A stretch of DNA of 64,000 bases. Source: Geothrix fuzhouensis (GTDB lineage Bacteria; Acidobacteriota; Holophagae; Holophagales; Holophagaceae). This document shows, piece by piece, positions 1 through 9,055 of the stretch. The position numbers and the translations under genes are program-made. Numbering within the stretch: the first letter of the stretch is position 1; the number at the start of each line of letters is the position of its first letter. The notes beneath the pieces were generated by a model that searched no databases, had not been told where the DNA came from, and saw nothing but the letters and a program-made list of their open reading frames with translations. Location: assembly GCF_024609325.1 (NCBI RefSeq), contig NZ_JANHMQ010000001.1, positions 434,001 to 498,000 of the forward strand, given 5' to 3'.

Positions 1-1
1 G

Positions 2-1069
2 ATCCTGGGAACCCAGTGGACCTTGGACACCCGCTACCAAGTGCTCTCGGACGGGAAGACGCGCTTCCTTGAGCTGGCGAAGCCCTATCGTGGGCTGGAA
101 ACCCCCTGGTCCATGACCTTCCGTGCCTCGTCCTCGGACGCCATCGAATCGGTCTATAACCTGGAGCAGACCGCCTACACGTTCCCCTCCCGACAGGAGA
201 GCGCCCTTGTCGGAGGGTCGATGGCGACGGCCGTGCTGGACGGCCGGGCGTTGCGTCTGGGTGGGGGCTTGGACCTCAAGCAGTCGGAATATGGTCCCAT
301 GCAGACGCTGACCGCCGGGGGTCTGCCCGTTCCCCAGCTGCGGGATCGCCTGCTGCGGGGCGTCCATGTCTCGTGGAGTCTGTACGAAGACCGGTTCCGC
401 GCTTTCGTGGATCTGGTTGGCATGACCCACCCCGAGGACTTCAACCTCGGCTGGGAGGCGACCGTCAGCGTGGGATCCTACTTGAGAATCCTCGGGAGTG
501 ACGTCGCCTCGCCCTTCCTGCGGGCGAACGCCTCCAAGGGGTGGGCCCCGGGCCCCAGTTCCCTCCTGTTGCTGCGAACTCAGGGTGCTGCCCGCCATGA
601 GGCCGACGGCTGGCAGGACGTGGCGCTCAACCTGAATCTCACCGCCTACTTTCAGGGATTCCGCTACCAGACCCAGGCCGCCTACGCGCAGCTGGACGCA
701 GTTCACCGACCCGACCCCAGCTCCTACCTCTACCTCGGCGGCATGGATGGCATGAGGGGGTACGGGAATCACCTGCTGCTGGGTGATCGTCGCTGGATGA
801 CCTCCCTAGAGGAGCGTGTGAACACGCCCTATGACTGGCTTGGCATCCTCCGGCTAGGGTTCGTGGCGTACGCGGATATTGGGGCCATCCGTCGAACCGA
901 CACCGGACGCTGGAGCCGCACCTACGCGGATGTGGGCGGGGGCTTGCGTCTGGGTAACCTGAAGAGCTCGGTCGGACGGGTGTTCCTGTTGACCGTTGCC
1001 TACCCATTGGTTCGAGATCCGGGGACGGAACACCATCAATTCATCGTCAGCGATGTCGTGAAATTCTGA
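2..1069 (+). CDS. Omp85/BamA-like outer-membrane barrel protein, C-terminal part
   Basis: The reading frame is open from the window edge, so the gene starts upstream and about 355 codons are visible. The visible part has alternating hydrophobic and polar strands typical of an outer-membrane beta barrel. A GGMDGMRGY stretch near codons 245-255 resembles the conserved RGY/RGF loop-6 motif of Omp85 proteins (BamA, TamA, FhaC). The protein ends in a terminal Phe, as barrel proteins often do. The role would be insertion or export of outer-membrane proteins, or a surface-antigen-type barrel; POTRA domains would lie outside the window. A TamB-like protein is encoded about 46 kb away, not adjacent. 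The Omp85 assignment rests on motif recognition only. Confidence 0.6.
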   Translation: MLGTQWTLDTRYQVLSDGKTRFLELAKPYRGLETPWSMTFRASSSDAIESVYNLEQTAYTFPSRQESALVGGSMATAVLDGRALRLGGGLDLKQSEYGPMQTLTAGGLPVPQLRDRLLRGVHVSWSLYEDRFRAFVDLVGMTHPEDFNLGWEATVSVGSYLRILGSDVASPFLRANASKGWAPGPSSLLLLRTQGAARHEADGWQDVALNLNLTAYFQGFRYQTQAAYAQLDAVHRPDPSSYLYLGGMDGMRGYGNHLLLGDRRWMTSLEERVNTPYDWLGILRLGFVAYADIGAIRRTDTGRWSRTYADVGGGLRLGNLKSSVGRVFLLTVAYPLVRDPGTEHHQFIVSDVVKF

Positions 1070-1108
1070 CCTGGATCATTCCCCCCGTGCCCAAGGTAGC
1101 CTTGTCCC

Positions 1109-1744
1109 ATGGATGAATCGCTGGAGTGGCTTCGGGAACGCTGGGGAAGGCTGGCGCTCTCGGTCTTGGTAGGTTTGGGAGGGCTCTGGTGGTGGTCGGG
1201 TCGGGCCGTGACCCAGCCGCCGGGCATCCTCGCGCCGGGGGATCCAGTGCAGACTCAGCCGGAAACGGCGGCGACCTGGACTTACCGGAATCACACCCTC
1301 ACATCGCTCGCGGCCTTCGAGATCCATGCCCGGGTGTTGAGCGCTGAGCGCTACCGCTTCGACCGGGCCGCGGAGTTATCCCCCGTGGACCTGGCCCTGG
1401 GTTGGGGTTCCATGTCCGATTCGCGCGTCCTCGAGGCCTTCAGCATCGAGCAGCGGGACCGTTGGTACTTCTGGCGGTCAGCCCATATGCCCATCCCAGA
1501 AGCCGAGGTCATCGACCACAGCGCCAACATGCACATGATCCCCGCAAACGAAGGCATTGCCCGGCGCCTGAAGGCGGCCAGGGTAGGGCAGGTGGTCGAT
1601 CTGAAAGGCCAGCTCGTGCGTGCCGATGGGAAGGATGGCTGGCATTGGGTCAGCAGCCTGAGTCGGACGGATACCGGGGATGGCTCCTGCGAGGTGATCT
1701 GGGTGGAGTCGGCCCGGGTCGCAGACCACTCACCGGATATGTGA
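1109..1744 (+). CDS. Membrane-anchored conserved hypothetical protein
   Basis: A 211-residue protein with one N-terminal membrane segment (about residues 13-30, rich in L, V, G and W) and a periplasmic-type remainder. The C-terminal half carries the motifs SANMHMIPA and GSCEVIWVES, which look conserved in a family of uncharacterised membrane proteins. I do not recognise a catalytic signature. It lies 39 bp after the barrel gene on the same strand and 75 bp before the acyltransferase-kinase fusion, so it may be cotranscribed with the barrel gene. The ATG has no strong Shine-Dalgarno sequence. Confidence 0.75.
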   Translation: MDESLEWLRERWGRLALSVLVGLGGLWWWSGRAVTQPPGILAPGDPVQTQPETAATWTYRNHTLTSLAAFEIHARVLSAERYRFDRAAELSPVDLALGWGSMSDSRVLEAFSIEQRDRWYFWRSAHMPIPEAEVIDHSANMHMIPANEGIARRLKAARVGQVVDLKGQLVRADGKDGWHWVSSLSRTDTGDGSCEVIWVESARVADHSPDM

Positions 1745-1819
1745 CCGCCTGATCGGCAAAATAGAATCCTCTGGCTGCTAGACTCAGCGAGGTAAGGCCT
1801 TCCAAGCCCTTGGAGCCCC

Positions 1820-4027
1820 ATGTTTGACATCGAAGCGTCCCTCGACAGCCGATTGCTGGCCGTGCCCCGGAACCGTCCCACGGTGATGTTTCCGGAGGCC
1901 CTGGACCCACGCACCCTCGAAGCCGCCTGCTTCCTGGGCCGGTTCATCCGCCCGGTCTTCCTGGCGCCAGAGGCCGAGGTTCGGGCCGTGGCCGCTCAGC
2001 GGCTGGCCCATCTGGGCGTGGACCGGGTGGCCTATACCCTCTCGGAAAGCGCCTTCGTCGATCCCGCTTCCCGCCCCGACATGGTGGAATCCTTCGCCGC
2101 CGCCTGCGTGGCCTTCGGGCAGGTCCATGGCAAGCCAATCGGCTTGGCCGAGGCCCGAGCGCTGGTCTCCGAGCCCGGGCGCTTCGGCATCTGGGCGGTG
2201 AAGCTGGGGCACGCCGACATGGTCGTGGGTGGTGCCATCCACGAGCCCAAGGCCTTCTTCCGCCCCATGGTCGACATCCTGGCCCAGCGCAGCGTCACCT
2301 GCGAGGCCGGCGTCTTCGTGCTGCCGGACGAACACCCCGAAGAGGTCTACCCCCACAACATCGTGGTCTTCGGGGATGTGGGCGTGAACGCCAGCATGAC
2401 CCCCCGCACCCTGGCGGAGGTGGCCGTGGGCACCTGCGCCGTGGCCCGGGACCTCATCCCCGAGGAGATCCTGCCGGAGATCCGCTGCGCCATGGTGTCC
2501 TACTCCAATCGCGGCAGCGACGAGGGCCCCTCGCCGGAGCTGGTGCGCCAGGCGGCGGACCTGGTGCCGGAGATCCTCGCGGAGCGTATCGCCCACAGCC
2601 CCCGGTACGCGAGCATCCAGATCCGGGGCGAGGTGAAAGTCAGCGTGGCCCTGTCGCGCCGTTCCGCCGGCCTCTACCATGCGGACGGCCTGCCCTGGGA
2701 AGGCGTCCCCAACGTGATCGTGTGTCCCAACCTGGACATGGGGAACCTGCTCTACCACCTCTATGCCACCCGCTTCCCCGAGGCCAAGAAGTTCCCGGTG
2801 ATGTTCGGCCTCTGGTTCCAGGGCGTGGACCTGCCCATGGACTGCACGCCGGAGGACATCCGACTCGCCGTGAAGGCGTCGCTGATGCGGCTTCATGCCT
2901 ATGGCGAGTGGAAGCGCACCCCCAAGGACACCTTCTTCCGCCGCCATCGCGTGCTGGTGCTGAATCCCGGCTCCACCTCCACGAAGACCTCGATCTTCGA
3001 GGGGGACGAGGAACGGTTCACCGAGGAGCTCCAGCATTCCGCCGAAGACCTCAAGGCGTTCGAAGGCAAGCCGATCACTGAACAGTTCAGCTTCCGCAAA
3101 GACGCTGTCCTGCGCTTCCTGGCGGGCAAAGGCCTCTCGCTGGCTGACCTCGACGCCGTGGCTGGGCGTGGCGGCCTCCTGCGGCCCATCCCCCACGGCA
3201 CCTGGCGGGTGGGGCCCGTCATGCTCGAGGATCTGAAGGCGGGCGGGCGCGGCGAGCATGCATCGAACCTCGGCGCCCTCATCGCTGCCGAATTGGTGGC
3301 CGGGACCGACAAACCCGCCTACATCGTGGACCCGGTGGTGGTGGACGAAGCCGACCCCAAGGTGAAGGTCTCGGGCCTCAAGGAACTGCCCCGCCGCGTC
3401 ATCAGCCACGCTCTCAACCAGATCGCCACCGCCCGCCGCTACGCCGAAGAGCACGAGACCTTCTACGAGCGCGTCAATGTCATCGTGGCGCACATGGGCG
3501 GCGGCATCACCGTGGGCGCCCACCGCAAAGGCCGCTACATCGACGTGAACAATGGGTTGGACGGCGAAGGGCCCTTCTCGCCTCAGCGCACGGGCACCTT
3601 GCCGGCAGGTCAGCTCATCGACCTCTGTTTCTCCGGCAAGTACACCAAGGCTGAGCTGAAGCTCAAGAACAAGGGCCGGGGTGGCATGATCGATCTGCTG
3701 GGCACTTCGGACATGCGGGAAGTGGAGCGTCGCGTGGAGTCCGGAGATGCCGAGGCCACCCTGGTCTACGACGCGATGATCTACCAGATCGCCAAGGCCA
3801 TCACGGCCCTGGCCCCGGCCTTCGACGGCGCCCCCATCGACGCCATCCTGCTCACGGGCGGCATGGCCAGGTCGCCGAAGCTGGTGGCGGAACTGACCCG
3901 CCTCACCACGGCCATGGGATGCCCCGTGAAGGTCTATCCGGGGGAGAACGAGATGGCCGCCCTCGCCAAGGGTGCCTTGCGTGTGCTGTCGGGACGGGAA
4001 GGGGCCAAGGAATATCCCCCTGCTTGA
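1820..4027 (+). CDS. Fused phosphate acyltransferase-butyrate/acetate kinase
   Basis: A 735-residue two-domain enzyme. Residues 1 to about 340 match the phosphate acetyl/butyryltransferase family (YSNRGS near 225, PNLDMGN near 300). From about residue 378 the protein is a butyrate kinase-type ASKHA kinase, with the phosphate-1 loop LVLNPGSTSTKTS, the HMGGGITVG motif near 558 and an LLTGGMARS adenosine motif near 678. Together the domains would convert acyl-CoA plus phosphate to acyl phosphate, then to the free acid and ATP, which is substrate-level phosphorylation of fermentation or beta-oxidation products. The two activities are usually separate genes, so channelling of acyl phosphate is plausible. 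SD-like GGAG lies 4 bases before the ATG, with a -10-like TAGAAT upstream near 1762. A stand-alone phosphate butyryltransferase lies at 4918-5820. Chain-length preference (acetyl, propionyl or butyryl) cannot be read from sequence. Confidence 0.9.
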   Translation: MFDIEASLDSRLLAVPRNRPTVMFPEALDPRTLEAACFLGRFIRPVFLAPEAEVRAVAAQRLAHLGVDRVAYTLSESAFVDPASRPDMVESFAAACVAFGQVHGKPIGLAEARALVSEPGRFGIWAVKLGHADMVVGGAIHEPKAFFRPMVDILAQRSVTCEAGVFVLPDEHPEEVYPHNIVVFGDVGVNASMTPRTLAEVAVGTCAVARDLIPEEILPEIRCAMVSYSNRGSDEGPSPELVRQAADLVPEILAERIAHSPRYASIQIRGEVKVSVALSRRSAGLYHADGLPWEGVPNVIVCPNLDMGNLLYHLYATRFPEAKKFPVMFGLWFQGVDLPMDCTPEDIRLAVKASLMRLHAYGEWKRTPKDTFFRRHRVLVLNPGSTSTKTSIFEGDEERFTEELQHSAEDLKAFEGKPITEQFSFRKDAVLRFLAGKGLSLADLDAVAGRGGLLRPIPHGTWRVGPVMLEDLKAGGRGEHASNLGALIAAELVAGTDKPAYIVDPVVVDEADPKVKVSGLKELPRRVISHALNQIATARRYAEEHETFYERVNVIVAHMGGGITVGAHRKGRYIDVNNGLDGEGPFSPQRTGTLPAGQLIDLCFSGKYTKAELKLKNKGRGGMIDLLGTSDMREVERRVESGDAEATLVYDAMIYQIAKAITALAPAFDGAPIDAILLTGGMARSPKLVAELTRLTTAMGCPVKVYPGENEMAALAKGALRVLSGREGAKEYPPA

Positions 4028-4087
4028 TGCGCCCATTGCCTCTAGACTGGGGACACCCGTTTCTGAGACTTGCGATGTGGAGGCCTC

Positions 4088-4912
4088 TTGAGCCACTGCC
4101 GACGCCTTGCCCCAATCTTCCTCACGCTGCTGGCTGTCTTCGGCCCCACGGCCTGGGGCCCAGCGCTCCACGCGGGCCCGTCCAAGGCTGCACCGGATCC
4201 TGAACTCGTGCTCCGTCCGGCCCGCGCCGCCTACGTGAACCTCGCAGCGAAAGGGTTCAGCCGCTACCGCTTCGTCGCGACGCCGGACTGGGCCGCCATG
4301 CTGGCGGAGCAGGCGAAGGCCAATCCCGAGGGCTATGACGCGGCCATGAAGCTCTTCGCGAAAATCCGGTTCAACGTGCTGGTGGGCACCCAGGGCGACG
4401 CCCAGGTCTCGCACAACATCGTGGATAGCCCCAACCCGCAGACAACGGCGGGCCTGAACCAGGTCTACGGCGGGATGGAACAGACCCTCACGGGATTCTT
4501 CCAAACCTGGACCCCCTTCATGGTCGAATCGCCGTTCCCGCCCGTGGGCCACGCCGCCCGGATCGAGGATGCCGGCACCCACTACCGCGTGGATTGGGAA
4601 GAGGCGGGAGACACCAAGGTCCAGCTCAAGATGGACAAGGCCTTCGTCATCACCGACATGAGGGTGCAAAGCCCCGCATTCGATTCCACCATCCGGCCCA
4701 TCTTCGACCGGCAGCCAGGCGGGTTGGTGCTGGCTGGGTACGACGCTGAATATCTGTCCAAGGCCTCCTCGCTGCGATTGAAGGTCCTGATCAAGAACAA
4801 GGCGATCCAGGACTTGCCCCTTCCCGTCGCACTGGATCTCAGCGTCTGGACCGGCGGGAATAAGCAACAGATCCTGATGACTTTCTCAGAGCTGAACCTG
4901 GAGAAAAAGTAG
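4088..4912 (+). CDS. Secreted protein of unknown function
   Basis: About 275 residues beginning with a basic stretch and a hydrophobic signal-like segment (IFLTLLAVFGPTAWG), followed by a soluble alpha/beta-looking region without Cys clusters or known catalytic motifs. No ATG is suitable. The TTG at 4088 is chosen because GGAGG lies 4 bases upstream; a TTG at 4070 is the alternative and would add six residues. The gene sits between the acyltransferase-kinase fusion and the convergent phosphate butyryltransferase, with only five bases between the two convergent stops. No function is assigned. Confidence 0.65.
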   Translation: MSHCRRLAPIFLTLLAVFGPTAWGPALHAGPSKAAPDPELVLRPARAAYVNLAAKGFSRYRFVATPDWAAMLAEQAKANPEGYDAAMKLFAKIRFNVLVGTQGDAQVSHNIVDSPNPQTTAGLNQVYGGMEQTLTGFFQTWTPFMVESPFPPVGHAARIEDAGTHYRVDWEEAGDTKVQLKMDKAFVITDMRVQSPAFDSTIRPIFDRQPGGLVLAGYDAEYLSKASSLRLKVLIKNKAIQDLPLPVALDLSVWTGGNKQQILMTFSELNLEKK

Positions 4913-4917
4913 GCGCT

Positions 4918-5820
4918 CTAAGCCAGCAGCGCTGCCAAGGCGATGGAGCTGAGCTTGGTCTTGGCGGTATCGCCGCGGCTGCTGAGGACGCAGGGCACCT
5001 TGGCGCCGGCGACGACGGCAGCGATCTCGGCTCCGCCGAGTTTGGTGCCGGCCTTGTAGAAGGTGTTGCCGGCTTCCAGGTTGGGGAAGAGCAGGCAGTC
5101 GGCGTCGCCGGCCACGGGGCCAGCCATGCCCTTGATACGGGCGGATTCGGGATCGATGGCGCCATCTAGCGCCATGGGGCCGTCCACCAGGGCGCCCTTG
5201 ATCTGGCCGCGATCCGCCATCTTCGAGAGCAGGGCGGCTTCGGCGCTGGCGCGCATCTTCGGCTGCACCTGCTCCGAGGCTGCCAGCACGGCGACTTTAG
5301 GCATCTCGATGCCCAGGGCCTTCGCGGTCTTCACCAGGTAGCCGAGGATGGCGACCTTCTCCTTGAACTCGGGCTCAGGGATCACGGCCACATCGCCGGC
5401 GATGAGCAGCTTGGCGTGGCCGGGATGCTCCATCACGGTCACGTGGCTGAGGATGGCGCCCGGATCCAGCAGCCCCTGGTCCTTGTTCAGGATGGCCTTC
5501 ATGTAGAGCTCGGTGCTGAGCAGGCCCTTCATGAGCAGGTCGGCCTCACCGAAGCGGATCATGGCCACCGCCTTGTCGGCCGCTTCCGTGGCTGAGGGCG
5601 AATGGACCATGCGGAAGCGTTCCTTGGGAAGGCCGAGCTCCTGGAGTACCTTCGTCATCACGGATTCGTCGCCCACCAGGATGGCCTCCACCAGACCCGC
5701 TTCCACGGCTGCGTTCACGGCTTCCAGGGTGTGGGCGTCGTTGGCCCAGGCCACCACCAGCCGCTTGTGGGGGCGGTCCTTCACGGCGCGTAGCAGGTCG
5801 TCGAGGGTGTTGATCCGCAT
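4918..5820 (-). CDS. ptb: Phosphate butyryltransferase
   Basis: A 300-residue single-domain member of the phosphate acetyl/butyryltransferase family, which moves the acyl group from acyl-CoA to phosphate. Visible family features are LMKGLLSTELYMKAIL in the middle, the VDGPMALDGAI motif, and the C-terminal LLFPNLEAGNTFYKAGTKL substrate region. The start at 5820 is preferred over an in-frame ATG at 5877 because AGGA lies just upstream and the family begins here. Length matches clostridial Ptb. It is a paralogue of the N-terminal half of the fusion encoded 0.9 kb away on the other strand. It is divergent from the TfoX-N gene, with 63 bases between the starts. Confidence 0.9.
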   Translation of the reverse strand: MRINTLDDLLRAVKDRPHKRLVVAWANDAHTLEAVNAAVEAGLVEAILVGDESVMTKVLQELGLPKERFRMVHSPSATEAADKAVAMIRFGEADLLMKGLLSTELYMKAILNKDQGLLDPGAILSHVTVMEHPGHAKLLIAGDVAVIPEPEFKEKVAILGYLVKTAKALGIEMPKVAVLAASEQVQPKMRASAEAALLSKMADRGQIKGALVDGPMALDGAIDPESARIKGMAGPVAGDADCLLFPNLEAGNTFYKAGTKLGGAEIAAVVAGAKVPCVLSSRGDTAKTKLSSIALAALLA

Positions 5821-5883
5821 GGGGGATCCTGTCGAAAAACGCTGGGCGCCCCAGCGGTACCGCGAGGAGAGTACCATGGCGCC

Positions 5884-6240
5884 ATGGCCGTTTCCGTGAG
5901 CTTGCGCACATACCTCCAGGAGCAGATGGGGCAGATCCGCCCTGTGAGCTCCCGGCCCATGTTCGGCGGTCTCTGCTTCTTCGCCGAAGGCCGCGCCTTC
6001 GCCCTGGCGGCGGAAGACACGCTCTACTTCAAGGTGGATGACACAAACCGGCCCGATTTCGAGGCCGCCGGCATGGGTCCCTTTCTGCCTTTCGGTGATC
6101 CTGCCAAGCCGATGGGGTACTACGAGCTACCCGCCGAGGTGCTGGAGGACCCGGACCAGCTCGCAGTCTGGATGGCCAAGGCCATCGCCGTGGCCGCCCG
6201 CGCCAAATCGAAAGTACGTTCCAATCCCAAACGAAAGTAA
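5884..6240 (+). CDS. TfoX N-terminal domain protein
   Basis: A 118-residue protein matching the TfoX N-terminal domain alone: an early SRPMFGGLCFF segment, then YFKVDD, and a GYYELPAEVLED segment near the end. The full-length competence regulator TfoX/Sxy also has a C-terminal domain, absent here, so a role in competence cannot be assumed. The C-terminus is Lys/Arg-rich. It begins a three-gene run with a GNAT acetyltransferase five bases downstream and then rsmE. Confidence 0.85.
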   Translation: MAVSVSLRTYLQEQMGQIRPVSSRPMFGGLCFFAEGRAFALAAEDTLYFKVDDTNRPDFEAAGMGPFLPFGDPAKPMGYYELPAEVLEDPDQLAVWMAKAIAVAARAKSKVRSNPKRK

Positions 6241-6245
6241 CGCCC

Positions 6246-6767
6246 ATGCCCGCCTTCACCATCCGTCCTGCCACGTCCGAAGATGCCGCCATCCTCGCGG
6301 ATCTCGGCGCCCGCACCTTCCGCGAGACCTTCGAGCCGCACATCTCCGGTCCGGACCTGGAGGCTTTCCTGGCGACTGCCTATGGCGAGGCCATCCAGCG
6401 CGCGGAACTGGCGGATCCCTCCCGGCCCGCGCGGATCCTGGAGGTGGATGGCGTACCCGCGGGCTTCCTCCAGTTGCGCCTGGGCCATCGGGAGCCTGGT
6501 GTTCCCGGCGAGAAACCGGTCGAGCTGCAGCGCATCTACGTGCTGCGCGCGGCCCAGGGCGGGGGCCGGGGCGCGGCCCTGATGGCGGAGGCGGTGGAGA
6601 TGGCCCGGGCCTGGGGGGCGGATGTCCTCTGGCTGGGCGTGTGGGAGAACAACCTCAAGGCCCTGGCTTTCTATGCCCGGACCGGCTTCCGCGAGGTGGG
6701 CGACCACGTCTTCCAGATCGGGGACCAGGTCGATCGCGACCTGATCCTGGCGCGGGACCTGACTTGA
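6246..6767 (+). CDS. GNAT family N-acetyltransferase
   Basis: A 173-residue acetyltransferase of the GNAT fold. The acetyl-CoA binding segment RIYVLRAAQGGGRGAALM corresponds to motif A (Q/R-x-x-G-x-G/A), followed by WLGVWENNLKALAFYARTGF, the typical C-terminal motif B of RimI-like enzymes. The likely reaction is acetyl transfer to an amine; the substrate is unknown. The stop codon overlaps the TTG start of rsmE, suggesting translational coupling. Confidence 0.88.
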   Translation: MPAFTIRPATSEDAAILADLGARTFRETFEPHISGPDLEAFLATAYGEAIQRAELADPSRPARILEVDGVPAGFLQLRLGHREPGVPGEKPVELQRIYVLRAAQGGGRGAALMAEAVEMARAWGADVLWLGVWENNLKALAFYARTGFREVGDHVFQIGDQVDRDLILARDLT

Positions 6768-7471
6768 ACCTGGTACTGCTGCTGCCGGAGGATCTGACGG
6801 CTCCGGATCGGGCTCGCCTCACGGGCCGACGCCTGGCCCACGTCCGCGAGGTGCATCGCGCCGCGGTGGACGACGAGCTGGCCGTGGGCCTGCTGGGCGG
6901 GAAGATGGGCCGGGGCCGGGTGCTGCGCCTGGACGACGAGGCCCTGGACCTGGAGCTGACCCTGGATCAGGCGCCTCCGCCCAAGCTGCCGTTGACGCTG
7001 CTCATCGCCGTGCCGCGCCCCAAGGTGCTGAACCGGGTGGTGGCGGCCGCCGCCAGCCTGGGCGTGGCCCGTATCGTCCTGCTGAACGCCTGGAAGGTGG
7101 AGAAGGCCTACTGGGCCAGCCCGAAGATGCGGCCCGAAAACCTCCGCGAGCAGCTGCTCCTGGGCCTGGAGCAGGCCAAGGACACGGTCCTGCCGGACCT
7201 GCGCCTGGCGCGGCTCTTCCGCCCCTTTGTGGAGGATGAGCTGCCGGGCCTGCTGGCGGGCGGCACGGGCCTCATGGCCCATCCCGGCACGGGCGCGGTG
7301 GCGCCGAAGGTGCTGGCGGCCCCGGTCACCCTCGCCATCGGCCCCGAGGGCGGCTGGGTGGAGGCTGAGGTCCAGAGCCTGCTGAAGGCCGGCCTGCATC
7401 CCCTGGACCTCGGCCCCCGCATCCTCCGCACCGAGACCGCCCTGGCGGCGCTGGTGGGGAAGCTGTTCTAG
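6764..7471 (+). CDS. rsmE: 16S rRNA (uracil(1498)-N(3))-methyltransferase RsmE
   Basis: A 235-residue SPOUT-class methyltransferase that makes m3U1498 in 16S rRNA using S-adenosylmethionine. Visible features are the N-terminal RNA-binding PUA-like part, PRPKVLNRVVAAAASLG in the middle, and the C-terminal knot with LAIGPEGGW and LGPRILRTETA, both diagnostic for RsmE. The start is a TTG at 6764 that overlaps the TGA of the upstream acetyltransferase gene; the in-frame extension upstream is a shadow of that gene. The stop shares the palindrome CTAG with the stop of the convergent ilvA. Confidence 0.93.
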   Translation: MNLVLLLPEDLTAPDRARLTGRRLAHVREVHRAAVDDELAVGLLGGKMGRGRVLRLDDEALDLELTLDQAPPPKLPLTLLIAVPRPKVLNRVVAAAASLGVARIVLLNAWKVEKAYWASPKMRPENLREQLLLGLEQAKDTVLPDLRLARLFRPFVEDELPGLLAGGTGLMAHPGTGAVAPKVLAAPVTLAIGPEGGWVEAEVQSLLKAGLHPLDLGPRILRTETALAALVGKLF

Positions 7472-9006
7472 CCCAGGAACAGCCGGTACGCTGGGTTGTC
7501 GCCCTCATCCACGAACCGGTAGCCCAGCCCGTCCAGGAAGGCCTGGAAGGCAGGCGTGTCCTCGGGCGGTACCTGAATTCCGGCCAGGACGCGGCCGTAG
7601 TCGGCGCCGTGGTTGCGGTAGTGGAAGAGCGAGATGTTCCAGCCACGGCTCATGTGCTCCAGAAAGCGGAGCAGGGCGCCGGGGCGCTCGGGGAATTCGA
7701 AGCGATAGACGCGCTCATGGGTCACCGAAGGAGCTCGTCCGCCCACCAGGTGGCGGACGTGGAGCTTGGCCATGTCGTTGTCGCTCAGGTCCTGGGCCTC
7801 CAGCCCCTCAGCCCGCAGGCGCGCCAGCAGGGGCTCGAGCTCTGAGCGGTCTGACATCTGCAGGCCCACGAAGATGTGGGCCCGTTCCGGGTCCGCGAGT
7901 CGGTAGTTGAACTCGGTGATGGCCCGGTGGCCGATGAGTTCGCAGAAGGCCTTGAAGCTGCCCGGCCGCTCGGGGATGGTGACGGCGAGGATGGCCTCGC
8001 GCTTCTCGCCCAGCTCCGCCTGCTCCGCCACGAAGCGGAGGTTGTCGAAGTTGGCGTTGGCCCCGGAGAGGATGGCCACGAGGTTGCCTGCGGCCGGGTC
8101 GGCGCCCTGGCGGGCCGCCCAGGCCTTGAGCCCCGCCAGCGCCAGGGCACCCGCGGGTTCCAGAATGGAGCGGGTCTCCTCGAAGACATCCTTGATGGCG
8201 GCACAGATCTCGTCCGTGTTCACCAGCACCATCTCGTCCACGTACTGCCGGCAGAGCTCGAAGGGCAGGGCGCCCACCTGGCTGACGGCCACCCCGTCCG
8301 CGAAGAGACCCACCCGCTCCAGCCGCACCCGATGGCCGGCCGCCAGGGAGCGGGTCATGGCGTCAGCGTCCACCGGCTCCACGCCGATGATCTTGATCTG
8401 GGGCCGGAGGCGCTTGAGGTAGGCGGCGATGCCCGCGATGAGGCCCCCACCGCCCACTGGGACGAAGACCGCCTGCAGCCCCCGGGGCATCTGGCGCAGC
8501 AGCTCCAGGCCGATGGTCCCCTGGCCCGCGATCACCTCGGGATCGTCGTAGGGGTGGATGTAGATCTTGCCCTCGGCGGCCATGAGGGCCTGGGAGTGGG
8601 CGTAGGCCTCCTCGAAGGAATCCCCGTGGAGGACCACCCGCCCCCCCAGGCGGCGCACGGCGTCCACCTTGATGCGGGGCGTCGTCACGGGCATCACGAT
8701 CACCGCGTCGCAGCCCAGCTTACGGGCCGCCAATGCCACGCCCTGCGCGTGGTTGCCGGCTGAGGCGGCGATGACACCTTGGGCCCGCTGGGCCGGGTCG
8801 AGCTGGGCGATCTTGTTGTAGGCTCCCCGCAGCTTGAAGGAGAACACTGGCTGGAGGTCCTCTCGCTTCAGCCACACGGGGCAGCCCAGGCGGCTGGATA
8901 GGCGCGGTGCCGCCTCCAGGGGCGACTCGATGGCCACGTCATAGACCAGGGCCGTGAGGATGCGCTCAAGGAGATCCTGCGGGGGCTGGACCATATCTGG
9001 GCTCAT
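7468..9006 (-). CDS. ilvA: Threonine deaminase (threonine ammonia-lyase), biosynthetic type
   Basis: A 512-residue PLP enzyme converting threonine to 2-oxobutyrate, the first step of isoleucine synthesis. The PLP lysine is K58 in SFKLRGAYNK, and the phosphate-binding loop is PVGGGGLIAG. After about residue 335 two ACT-like regulatory domains follow (the second includes RVYRFEFPERPGALLRFLE), as in E. coli IlvA (514 residues), so isoleucine inhibition and valine activation are expected. The ATG at 9006 has GGAG nine bases upstream; upstream in-frame codons belong to the leader. Expression is probably controlled by the attenuator described at 9025-9149. Confidence 0.95.
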   Translation of the reverse strand: MSPDMVQPPQDLLERILTALVYDVAIESPLEAAPRLSSRLGCPVWLKREDLQPVFSFKLRGAYNKIAQLDPAQRAQGVIAASAGNHAQGVALAARKLGCDAVIVMPVTTPRIKVDAVRRLGGRVVLHGDSFEEAYAHSQALMAAEGKIYIHPYDDPEVIAGQGTIGLELLRQMPRGLQAVFVPVGGGGLIAGIAAYLKRLRPQIKIIGVEPVDADAMTRSLAAGHRVRLERVGLFADGVAVSQVGALPFELCRQYVDEMVLVNTDEICAAIKDVFEETRSILEPAGALALAGLKAWAARQGADPAAGNLVAILSGANANFDNLRFVAEQAELGEKREAILAVTIPERPGSFKAFCELIGHRAITEFNYRLADPERAHIFVGLQMSDRSELEPLLARLRAEGLEAQDLSDNDMAKLHVRHLVGGRAPSVTHERVYRFEFPERPGALLRFLEHMSRGWNISLFHYRNHGADYGRVLAGIQVPPEDTPAFQAFLDGLGYRFVDEGDNPAYRLFLG

Positions 9007-9024
9007 GGGTGCTCCGGGATAAAG

Positions 9025-9055
9025 AAAAAACCCCCCGACCTTGCGGTGCGGGGGG
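9025..9055 (-). terminator. Intrinsic terminator in the ilvA leader (attenuator)
   Basis: Read on the minus strand, a GC hairpin (six C-G pairs, then G-C and three further pairs, one bulged C) closes on a GCAA tetraloop and is followed directly by six T. It lies between the leader peptide stop and the ilvA ribosome-binding site, where it would stop transcription before the gene. Its 5' arm is also part of an alternative pairing with the end of the leader-peptide coding region. Confidence 0.85.

Noticed and set aside
1784-4867. A 1027-codon open frame on the minus strand
   Set aside because: It is antisense to the acyltransferase-kinase fusion and reads as a His-, Gly- and Val-rich shadow typical of the complementary frame of a high-GC gene; no ribosome site or family match.
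6038-6763. Upstream extension of the rsmE frame
   Set aside because: This part overlaps the acetyltransferase gene in another frame and has shadow composition; RsmE homology begins at the TTG at 6764.
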